From: SHLQ01 sp051011575
Lineage (GTDB): Bacteria > Actinomycetota > Acidimicrobiia > Acidimicrobiales > SHLQ01
Direction: 5' to 3'
Length of the DNA: 12,567 bases
NCBI GenBank assembly: GCA_051011575.1
Contig: JBPCTR010000105.1
Coordinates: forward strand, 1-12,567
Positions 6,977 to 12,567 of the stretch are shown here, piece after piece (the first letter of the stretch is position 1; every line of letters starts with the position of its first letter). Both the position numbers and the translations under genes were made by a program. The notes under the pieces are model-generated. The model made no database searches. It was not told the DNA's origin and saw only the letters and a program-made list of their open reading frames with translations.

Positions 6977-7828
6977 CTACTCGATCCGTTGGAATTCGTC
7001 GCGGGAACCAATGTCGGCATACTCGCGGCGCCCGGCGAGCACGAAACCAGTCTTGATGACCTCGGCGAAGACCTGGAGGAGGAAGAAGATGAAGCCCACG
7101 AAGATCAGAGCCTTTATCGGGCCAAGCGCGAGCTGATCGGCATCGGGCGATTCCTCCCAGGTGTTCCAGACCCGCCATCCACTCGGCCATGACCCATCGC
7201 CACGGCGCTGTCCCAGAGCGGTCGCGGCGAAGCCCTGGAGGATCACCACCATCGCGTAGAGGAACGGGATGAAGAAGAACGTGTGCATGACGAAGTCGAG
7301 CCAGGCTTTCGTGCGGTCGCTCCACCCCGCCCACCAGAAATCGATGCGGGGATTCACCTGATTCCGAACGCCGTAGTTGAGACCGAGAAGCGACATGAGC
7401 GCGAACAGCTGCCACGCCACGCTGGTCATCTGGCCGATGAGGATGTCTCGTTCAAATGCGGGGTTCAGATAGCGAGTGAGAACGTTGATCAGCTGAGCAA
7501 AGAAGACCATCCATCCGCACACCCACGCAATCTTCAGAGAGATGTCGGCGAACTTCTCGATTGACACGCGCACCGTGTTCAACGTGGACGGCATGAACGC
7601 GAGCACCGTTACCACGATCATGCCCAGCCACTGCCACCAGGCCATGTTCCCGATCAGGCGTTCGGTGTCGAACACGGTGTGCCAGAGTCCGGCCGCCACG
7701 AGAAAAGCGCCGCTTACCAATCCAATTGGGTGAACTCTGGCAAAGACGTTCAGCGCTGGCGAATCGTCGGGAACGCTCGCCATATCGAAGTCGCCGTCGG
7801 CGGGCTCGTCGCGAGCGAGATCAGACAC
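6977..7828 (-). CDS. dctQ: TRAP transporter small permease subunit (DctQ), enlarged
   Basis: This is the small membrane subunit that pairs with DctM. At 283 residues it is much longer than the usual four-helix DctQ of about 160-180 residues. Predicted helices are about 34-52, 65-83, 96-118, 132-153, 177-199 and 236-257, that is two extra N-terminal helices ahead of the core. The core signature is LNYGVRNQVNPRIDFWW (150-166), where DctQ proteins carry a basic residue and R-x-D motif. A loop at about 204-234 is Trp-rich and hydrophilic. The start is GTG at 7828, with GAGG seven bases upstream. An ATG at 7783 is an alternative without a ribosome binding site. It is first gene of the transporter unit, separated by 172 bases from the thiolase upstream. 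Confidence 0.9.
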   Translation of the reverse strand: MSDLARDEPADGDFDMASVPDDSPALNVFARVHPIGLVSGAFLVAAGLWHTVFDTERLIGNMAWWQWLGMIVVTVLAFMPSTLNTVRVSIEKFADISLKIAWVCGWMVFFAQLINVLTRYLNPAFERDILIGQMTSVAWQLFALMSLLGLNYGVRNQVNPRIDFWWAGWSDRTKAWLDFVMHTFFFIPFLYAMVVILQGFAATALGQRRGDGSWPSGWRVWNTWEESPDADQLALGPIKALIFVGFIFFLLQVFAEVIKTGFVLAGRREYADIGSRDEFQRIE

Positions 7829-7876
7829 GCGCAGGCCTCACTGCGAAGGACTCCCACTCGACCAACGTTCCCCCTT

Positions 7877-7909
7877 GGGGCGCAGCCGGCCCCCTCAGGC
7901 CGGCGCCCC
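7877..7909 (-). terminator. GC-rich hairpin in thiolase-dctQ gap
   Basis: GCCGGCC (7885-7891) pairs with GGCCGGC (7898-7904) around a six-base loop, and GGGGC (7877-7881) pairs with GCCCC (7905-7909) across a three-base bulge. It lies in the 172-base gap between the thiolase stop and the dctQ start. There is no U-tract. It could end the mutase operon transcript or sit in the dctQ leader. I found no convincing promoter in this gap. Confidence 0.45.
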
Positions 7910-7960
7910 ATATTCCACGCTCCGTCCTCGAACGTCCAACCCGCCCGCGAGAAGACCCGG

Positions 7961-7991
7961 CCAGACCCCAAACGACAAATCGGGGTCGTGG
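7961..7991 (-). terminator. Hairpin just after thiolase stop
   Basis: GACCCC (7964-7969) and GGGGTC (7982-7987) form a 6-bp stem with a 12-base loop. CCA/TGG (7961-7963 and 7989-7991) can extend it across a one-base bulge. It begins about ten bases past the thiolase stop at 8001. The U-tract is poor, so this is a candidate terminator or 3'-end structure. The GACCCC-N12-GGGGTC core equals that of the hairpin at 2829-2858. Confidence 0.4.
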
Positions 7992-8000
7992 TTTCTGCGA

Positions 8001-9203
8001 CTACACCGAGAGGATGAGAGCGTCGCCCTGGCCGCCGCCGCCGCAGAGACCGGCTGCACCGATCCCTCCACCGCGCCGGCGAAGTTCGTGGGCGAGAGTG
8101 AGGGCGATGCGATTGCCGCTCATGCCCAGCGGATGGCCCACCGCGATCGCGCCGCCGTTCACGTTCACGACGTCGTCGGGGACGCCAAGGTCGCCCATAG
8201 CGCCCAGTGCGACGGCAGCAAAGGCTTCGTTGATCTCGTAAAGATCAATGTCACCGACGTCGACGCCCGCACGCTCGGCCGCCGCTCGGATGGCGCGCGA
8301 CGGCTGGTGCAGGAGGGAACAGTTGTCGGGCCCGGCGACCATGCCGTAGCCGAGCAGGGTGGCGAGCGGCTCAGCCCCCATCGCTTCCGCGCGTGAGCGA
8401 GTGGTGACCACCATCGCCGAGGCACCGTCGGAAAGCTGCGATGCGTTACCCGCCGTGATGGACCCCTCGGCATTGAACGCGGGGCGAAGCCCGCCTAGCG
8501 ATGCGGCGTCGGTCCCGGAACGCACACCCTCGTCGGCCACGAAATCGATCGGGTCGGCTTTGCGCTGCGGAATCGAGACCGATGCAATTTCGCTGTCGAG
8601 GACGCCGTCCTTGATCGCACGGGCCGCACGGTCGTGCGACTGAGCGGCGTATGCATCCTGCGCACCGCGGTCGATCGTGGCTGCCATCGCGTAGAGATCG
8701 GTGGCCTCCCCCATGATCTTCGACTCGATCGCACACGTGAGTCCGTCGAACTGGAGCGAGTCGACCAGCGTGTCGTCGCCGTAGCCGTAGCCACGCCGAC
8801 TCTTCATGAGCAGGTGGGGCGAGTTGCTCATCGACTCCATCCCGCCCGCCACCACGACCTCGGCCTGGCCGGTCTGCAGAAGCATCGAGGCGTAGTTGAT
8901 GGCCTGGAGTCCGGAGAGACAGACCTTGTTCACCGTGACCGCGTCTATGTGGAGCGGGAGCCCACCCTTGACTGCGGCATTGCGAGCGCCCGACTGACCC
9001 TCGCCGGCAGTGAGCACGTGGCCCATCACCACCTTGTCGACAGCGTCGGCGGACACACCCGACGCTTCGAGCGCGGCAGTGATGGCCACGCCACCGAGGT
9101 CGGTGGCGCTGAAGCCGCTGAGAGATCCATTGAAACGCCCGATCGGGGTTCGAGCCCCGTCGACGATCACGACGTCGGTCGGGGCGCGGGTGAAGCTGGT
9201 CAT
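8001..9203 (-). CDS. Acetyl-CoA C-acetyltransferase family thiolase
   Basis: This is a cytoplasmic thiolase that joins two acetyl-CoA into acetoacetyl-CoA or cleaves 3-oxoacyl-CoA. The 400-residue protein is full length. Catalytic residues are Cys95 (NKVCLSG, acyl-enzyme nucleophile), His357 (GGAIAVGHPLGMSG) and Cys387 (GLCGGGGQGDA), with NEAFA at 325-329. Overall pattern is that of the AtoB/PhaA group rather than SCP2-type thiolases; chain-length preference cannot be read directly. The ATG at 9203 overlaps the meaB stop as ATGA, with GAAGGA eight bases upstream. It is the last gene of the mutase operon. Its place beside the acyl-CoA mutase suggests it feeds or drains the C4 acyl-CoA pool (acetoacetyl-CoA/butyryl-CoA), which is an inference from context. 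Confidence 0.95.
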   Translation of the reverse strand: MTSFTRAPTDVVIVDGARTPIGRFNGSLSGFSATDLGGVAITAALEASGVSADAVDKVVMGHVLTAGEGQSGARNAAVKGGLPLHIDAVTVNKVCLSGLQAINYASMLLQTGQAEVVVAGGMESMSNSPHLLMKSRRGYGYGDDTLVDSLQFDGLTCAIESKIMGEATDLYAMAATIDRGAQDAYAAQSHDRAARAIKDGVLDSEIASVSIPQRKADPIDFVADEGVRSGTDAASLGGLRPAFNAEGSITAGNASQLSDGASAMVVTTRSRAEAMGAEPLATLLGYGMVAGPDNCSLLHQPSRAIRAAAERAGVDVGDIDLYEINEAFAAVALGAMGDLGVPDDVVNVNGGAIAVGHPLGMSGNRIALTLAHELRRRGGGIGAAGLCGGGGQGDALILSV

Positions 9204-10210
9204 GGTCGGTGTCCTTCGGTGAGCAGTTGATCGATCAATTCGGTCGCCGCAGCGGTCGGCGAGATCTGCGCCGCCTCGGCCTTTGCCACCAGTTCAGCAC
9301 CGACAGGCGTGTCAATGGCGGCGTCGGCAGCACCGATGAGCGTCTGCGTGAGCCGGGCGCGTACCTCGGTGCGAACGCGGTGGCGGCGACGGCTCTGACG
9401 TTGGCCGGTCTCGTCGAGGTGGGCGAGGTGTTTCTCGACCGCGGCCCACACCTCGGCATTTCCCTCGCCGTTCAGTGCGCTGGCCATGACGATCGGCGGT
9501 CGGTAGCCGGTGTCGGATTCCTGGCCGGTCATGTGGCTGAGGTCGAGCATGAGGTCAAGGTCGCGGCGCACATCGTTGGCACCTGGTCGGTCGGCCTTGT
9601 TGACCACAAACAGGTCGGCCACCTCGAGCAGACCCGCCTTGTTCGCCTGCACGGCGTCACCCATACCGGGCGTGACCACGACCACCGCTGTGTCGGCGGC
9701 ACCGACCACATCGACCTCGACCTGGCCGACACCAACGGTCTCGATGATCACTGGCGCATAGCCGCATGCGTCGAACAGCCGCACGGCGAGCGGCACCGCA
9801 AGCGCCAGCCCGCCGGAGTGGCCGCGCGTGGCCATCGATCGGATGAACGCCGTCGTGGTGGCGACGCCGGGGCTCATCCGCTCCGCCGCATCGTCCATCC
9901 GGATCCGATCGCCGAGGATCGCCCCACCCGTGAGGGGCGACGACGGGTCAACCGCGAGCACCGCCGGCTGGGCACCGCCGACGACCAGGTCGGTCACAAG
10001 CTGCCCGACAAGAGTCGACTTCCCGGCCCCGGGTGCGCCGGTGATTCCGACAATGTGGGCTCCGGTCGAGTCCCTGTGCGCGAGCTCACTGATCTCGTCG
10101 GCCGGCTCAAGACCGCGCTCAACGATCGTCAGCAGTCGCCCAACAGCTCGCCGCTCGCCGCTGCGAGCGGCCTCATACAGATCCGGTATCGATCGCGATG
10201 CGAGGACCAT
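9200..10210 (-). CDS. meaB: MeaB-type G-protein chaperone of B12 mutase
   Basis: This GTPase of the MeaB/ArgK (SIMIBI) family gates delivery of adenosylcobalamin to the partner mutase and protects it from inactivation. The 336-residue protein has Walker A GAPGAGKS (58-65), the DPSSPLTGGAILGDRIRM switch region (88-105), ETVGVGQ (157-163), where the glutamate and glycines form the Walker B/switch area, and the base-specificity motif NKAD (204-207). The C-terminal helices (about 270-330) match the dimerisation arm of the family. The ATG at 10210 begins one base after the small-subunit stop (TGAGATG). An upstream in-frame start at 10267 lies inside that gene and was rejected. No ribosome binding site is evident, so it probably relies on re-initiation. 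The old ArgK name, arginine transport kinase, is not apt in this context. Confidence 0.96.
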   Translation of the reverse strand: MVLASRSIPDLYEAARSGERRAVGRLLTIVERGLEPADEISELAHRDSTGAHIVGITGAPGAGKSTLVGQLVTDLVVGGAQPAVLAVDPSSPLTGGAILGDRIRMDDAAERMSPGVATTTAFIRSMATRGHSGGLALAVPLAVRLFDACGYAPVIIETVGVGQVEVDVVGAADTAVVVVTPGMGDAVQANKAGLLEVADLFVVNKADRPGANDVRRDLDLMLDLSHMTGQESDTGYRPPIVMASALNGEGNAEVWAAVEKHLAHLDETGQRQSRRRHRVRTEVRARLTQTLIGAADAAIDTPVGAELVAKAEAAQISPTAAATELIDQLLTEGHRP

Positions 10211-10211
10211 C

Positions 10212-10616
10212 TCAGTCGGCCGCAACCGCGTCACGGACAGTCTGTGCGACCTCTTCTGCCGACGCACCCGGCCCGATCACCGCAGCAACACCCGCATCGA
10301 GCAGGGGCTGCACATCCTGATCGGGGACGATGCCACCGACGACCACAGGCGTTCCGAGTTCGGCCGCAGCAACCGCCGCAACCATGGCCGGCGCGAGCGT
10401 GAGGTGACCGGCGTTGTGCATGGACAGGCCGATCGCATCGGCGTCTTCCTGCTCGGCCGCCGCGATGATGCTGTCGGTGGTCTGACGGAGTCCGAGGTAG
10501 ATGACCTCCATGCCCGCATCCCGGAGAATGCGCGCGACCACCTTGAGGCCGCGGTCGTGGCCGTCGAGGCCGAGCTTGGCGAGAATGACGCGGATCTGGG
10601 GGTTGGAGTCGGTCAT
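10212..10616 (-). CDS. icmB: Acyl-CoA mutase small subunit, B12-binding
   Basis: This free-standing cobalamin-binding subunit supplies adenosylcobalamin to the large subunit. The 134-residue protein is close in size to Streptomyces IcmB and to archaeal mutase small subunits. The B12 motif DGHDRG (18-23) gives His20 as lower axial ligand to cobalt. The GG of the third motif is Gly94-Gly95. The middle motif is usually S-x-L, but here it reads Ser65-Met66-His67, followed by the expected AGH. The Rossmann-like alternation of strands and helices is otherwise intact, starting at IRVILAKLGLDGHD. The ATG at 10616 shares one base with the stop of the large subunit (TGATG), and AAGGCGG lies just upstream. 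The symbol follows the specificity inferred for the large subunit; a neutral name is B12-binding mutase subunit. Confidence 0.93.
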   Translation of the reverse strand: MTDSNPQIRVILAKLGLDGHDRGLKVVARILRDAGMEVIYLGLRQTTDSIIAAAEQEDADAIGLSMHNAGHLTLAPAMVAAVAAAELGTPVVVGGIVPDQDVQPLLDAGVAAVIGPGASAEEVAQTVRDAVAAD

Positions 10617-12250
10617 CAGATGACCGCCTTCTCGACGTAAGTGCCGAACTCGGACTCCATCGCCATCACCACTTCTTCGAGGGTGGCGTAGGTCTTCACC
10701 GCGTCGAGGATCGGTGGCATCAGGTTGGTCGCGGGGTCCTTGGCGGCCGACGTCACCGCAGCGAGCGAGCTGGCGACGGCAGCGTGGTGGCGGCGCCGCT
10801 TCACATCGTCGAGCCGTTTGAGCTGATATTCCTCGGTCTCGGCCTCGATGCGCAACAGCTCCTTGTCGGCGTCGTCGCCGTCCGTGAACGCATTCACACC
10901 CACGATGATTCGGTTGCCGTTGTTGATCTCGCGCTCGAATCGGTAGGCAGAATCGGCGATCTCGCCGACGAAGTAGCCGTTCTCGATGCCGGCGTACACA
11001 CCCTCGAGAATCGAGCCGCTCCCGAGATCGTCGAGGTGGGCGAAGATCGATTCGGCCTGCCGCTCCATCTCGTCGGTCATCCATTCGACGTAATCGGACC
11101 CACCGAGAGGATCGGCCACGTTCGCGACCCCGGTCTCGTGCGCCACGATCTGCTGCGTGCGCAGGGCGATTCGAGCGGCTTTCTCGGTTGGCAACGCCAA
11201 CGCTTCGTCGAAGCTGTCGGTGTGCAGGCTCTGAGTGCCGCCGAGGGCGCCGGCGAGGGCCTGGATCGCGACGCGGGCGATATTGATCTCGGGCTGCTGT
11301 GCCGTGAGCGACACGCCCGCAGTCTGGGTGTGGAAGCGGCACAACATCGACCGCTCCTGGACCGCGCCGTAGCGTTCCTTCATCCATCGGGCCCATATCC
11401 GCCGGGCGGCGCGGAACTTGCCGATCTCCTCGAAGAAGTCGCTGTGGCTGTTGAAGAAGAAGCTGAGCCGGCCGGCGAAGTCGTCGACGTCGACACCGGC
11501 CGCCGTGGCCGCCTCGACGTAGGCGAACCCGTTGGCGAGGGTGAACGCCAACTCCTGGGCGGCGGTGCTCCCGGCTTCACGGATGTGATACCCGCTGATC
11601 GACACCGGATGGAAGCGGGGCATCTCGGCGGAGGTGTACCGGATCATGTCGGTCACGATGCGCACGCTCGGCCGGGGCGGGTAGATGTACTCCTTCTGGG
11701 CCTGGTACTCCTTGAAGATGTCGTTCTGGATCGTGCCGGCGAGCTGATCGTGCGACCAGCCGTTCTTCTCGGCTACCGCCACGTACATCGCGAGAATCAC
11801 CGCCGCGGGCCCGTTGATTGTCATCGACGTGGAGACGGCCGAGAGATCGATGTCGGCGAAGAGGTCCTCCATGTCGGCGAGCGTGTCGATGGCGACGCCC
11901 GCTCTGCCCACCTCGCCCAGTGACCACGAACTGTCGGAGTCGCGCCCCATGAGCGTGGGCATGTCGAACGCCGTCGACAGGCCGGTGCCACCGTTTCGGA
12001 GGATGTCCTTGAACCGACCATTGGTGTCTTCGGCAGTGCCGAAGCCGGCGAACATGCGCATCGTCCAGAGACGGCTGCGGTACATCGTGGGGTACACGCC
12101 CCGGGTGTACGGGTACTGGCCGGGGTAGGGCCCGTCGCCATAGACGGGCTCGACCGGCACGCCCGACATCGTCTCGAACGGCACATCTCGGTGATCAGCG
12201 GCGTCGTGTTTCGCGCGCCAGGCGTCGTATTCGGGTCGATCGGTGGTCAT
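10616..12250 (-). CDS. icmA: Acyl-CoA mutase large subunit, isobutyryl-CoA mutase-like
   Basis: This is the substrate-binding TIM-barrel subunit of an adenosylcobalamin-dependent carbon-skeleton mutase. The 544-residue protein lacks a B12 domain, as in two-subunit mutases. It aligns without gaps through the pocket to Propionibacterium methylmalonyl-CoA mutase with an offset of 22: Tyr53, Met56, Arg60, Thr63, Arg65, Gln175, Tyr221 and His222 match Tyr75, Met78, Arg82, Thr85, Arg87, Gln197, Tyr243 and His244. The two residues that set specificity differ: Phe67 replaces Tyr89 and Gln185 replaces Arg207. This is the isobutyryl-CoA mutase pair (butyryl-CoA to isobutyryl-CoA). Ala94 stands where 2-hydroxyisobutyryl-CoA mutase has Asp. 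The ATG at 12250 overlaps the marR stop as ATGA and has a GGAGGTG site. Family is certain; the substrate is a well-founded inference. Confidence 0.93.
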   Translation of the reverse strand: MTTDRPEYDAWRAKHDAADHRDVPFETMSGVPVEPVYGDGPYPGQYPYTRGVYPTMYRSRLWTMRMFAGFGTAEDTNGRFKDILRNGGTGLSTAFDMPTLMGRDSDSSWSLGEVGRAGVAIDTLADMEDLFADIDLSAVSTSMTINGPAAVILAMYVAVAEKNGWSHDQLAGTIQNDIFKEYQAQKEYIYPPRPSVRIVTDMIRYTSAEMPRFHPVSISGYHIREAGSTAAQELAFTLANGFAYVEAATAAGVDVDDFAGRLSFFFNSHSDFFEEIGKFRAARRIWARWMKERYGAVQERSMLCRFHTQTAGVSLTAQQPEINIARVAIQALAGALGGTQSLHTDSFDEALALPTEKAARIALRTQQIVAHETGVANVADPLGGSDYVEWMTDEMERQAESIFAHLDDLGSGSILEGVYAGIENGYFVGEIADSAYRFEREINNGNRIIVGVNAFTDGDDADKELLRIEAETEEYQLKRLDDVKRRRHHAAVASSLAAVTSAAKDPATNLMPPILDAVKTYATLEEVVMAMESEFGTYVEKAVI

Positions 12251-12567
12251 CGCGACACCTCCGTGCGGTCGGCGGGAAGAGACCCGCTCACGTTGTCGCC
12301 GGCCGAGCTGCGGACGTGAGCCAGGCCCACATTGAGCTCGGTGAGGTTCTGGTCCTCGATGTCGCCGACGCCCCACCGGATCGCTTCGAGCGCCGTCGTG
12401 GCGGCGGTTGCGACCCTTCGGCCTTCGGTCGTGAGGGTGGCGAGCGTGGCACGCCGGTCGGATGGGTGGGGGCTGCGCGTGACCAGACCGTCGCGCTCGA
12501 GCCGGTCGATCGTGCTGGTCACGCTCGTGGGATGGACTTGGAGCCGTTCCCCCATACGGGCCATGGC
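12247..12567 (-). CDS. MarR-family transcriptional regulator (5' end outside window)
   Basis: This is the C-terminal 106 residues of a winged-helix regulator; the frame stays open to the last base (GCC before ATG at 12564), so the start lies beyond the window. The visible part begins within the recognition region: RMGERLQVHPTSVTSTIDRL is the DNA-recognition helix area, followed by the wing SPHPSDRRATLATLTTEG with the conserved Asp-x-Arg, and then the dimerisation helix. The tail (about the last 25 residues) is Ser/Asp-rich and variable. Its stop overlaps the mutase start as ATGA, so it is co-transcribed with the mutase operon and probably regulates it, perhaps sensing an acyl-CoA or free acid. 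That role is inferred from MarR habits and position. The promoter and operator must lie beyond 12567. Confidence 0.92.
   Translation of the reverse strand, partial: AMARMGERLQVHPTSVTSTIDRLERDGLVTRSPHPSDRRATLATLTTEGRRVATAATTALEAIRWGVGDIEDQNLTELNVGLAHVRSSAGDNVSGSLPADRTEVSR
12256..12262 (-). promoter_or_regulatory. Ribosome binding site of mutase large subunit
   Basis: GGAGGTG on the minus strand ends five bases before the ATG at 12250. It lies inside the last codons of marR. It supports the short start over the longer open frame that runs antiparallel-free into marR. Confidence 0.75.

Noticed and set aside
9209..10402. 397-codon plus-strand open frame opposite meaB and the small mutase subunit
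   Set aside because: It spans two secure overlapping minus-strand genes and shows no recognisable motifs.
10784..11923. 379-codon plus-strand open frame opposite the mutase
   Set aside because: Mirror frame of a highly conserved gene; no start signals or domains.
10616..12250. Naming the mutase methylmalonyl-CoA mutase
   Set aside because: The Arg that binds the methylmalonyl carboxylate is Gln185 and the pocket Tyr is Phe67.
10616..12250. 2-hydroxyisobutyryl-CoA mutase, suggested by the neighbouring thiolase
   Set aside because: That enzyme has Ile and Asp at the positions occupied here by Phe67 and Ala94.
1..12567. tRNA/rRNA genes, CRISPR arrays, insertion sequences, toxin-antitoxin or defence genes
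   Set aside because: I saw no cloverleaf, spaced direct repeats, transposase motifs or typical small toxin pairs; coding is almost continuous with metabolic and transport genes.

Overview
The window is GC-rich, densely coded bacterial DNA. No rRNA, tRNA, CRISPR array, phage or insertion-sequence gene is visible. GTG starts, many ATGA/GTGA-type gene overlaps, a possible leaderless promoter, an acidic Asp/Gly/Ser-rich linker after a Tat lipoprotein signal, and a MarR / two-subunit B12 mutase / MeaB / thiolase cluster all suggest an actinomycete. The class Acidimicrobiia (marine type) is my guess; the lineage is inferred, not shown.

Layout, left to right. (1) ilvD (8-1858, minus) is a complete dihydroxy-acid dehydratase of the E. 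coli [4Fe-4S] type. (2) 36 bp away, and divergent from it, is a nucleoside hydrolase (1895-2833, plus). (3) A compact palindrome (2825-2858) closes this gene and the convergent protease gene, and the stop codon of each gene lies in one arm. (4) A two-gene minus-strand unit (3968 to 2854) encodes a two-helix membrane protein and a membrane-anchored trypsin-like serine protease, overlapping by GTGA. (5) A complete TRAP transporter follows (dctQ-dctM-dctP, 7828 to 4068, minus) with an enlarged small permease and a Tat-exported lipoprotein binding protein of the 2-oxoacid/monocarboxylate (TakP-like) kind. (6) A tightly packed minus-strand operon (12567 to 8001) holds marR (cut by the window edge), the mutase large subunit, the B12-binding small subunit, a MeaB GTPase and a thiolase. 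Three of its four junctions are 1- or 4-base overlaps and the fourth leaves 1 base.

How the genes may work together. The mutase would usually be named methylmalonyl-CoA mutase, but its substrate-pocket residues (Phe67 and Gln185, aligned with Tyr89 and Arg207 of the Propionibacterium enzyme) match isobutyryl-CoA mutase, and Ala94 argues against 2-hydroxyisobutyryl-CoA mutase. With MeaB as its chaperone and a biosynthetic/degradative thiolase, the operon looks like a C4 acyl-CoA module linking acetyl-CoA/butyryl-CoA to isobutyryl-CoA under MarR control. The neighbouring TRAP transporter may import an organic acid, and ilvD makes 2-oxoisovalerate, the valine precursor. A shared branched-C4 theme is an attractive inference, but the sequence alone does not prove it.

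I see no clearly undescribed large system. The observations most worth a second look are the mutase specificity residues, the stop-codon-donating palindrome, the membrane protein/protease pair and the altered active-site motif of the nucleoside hydrolase.
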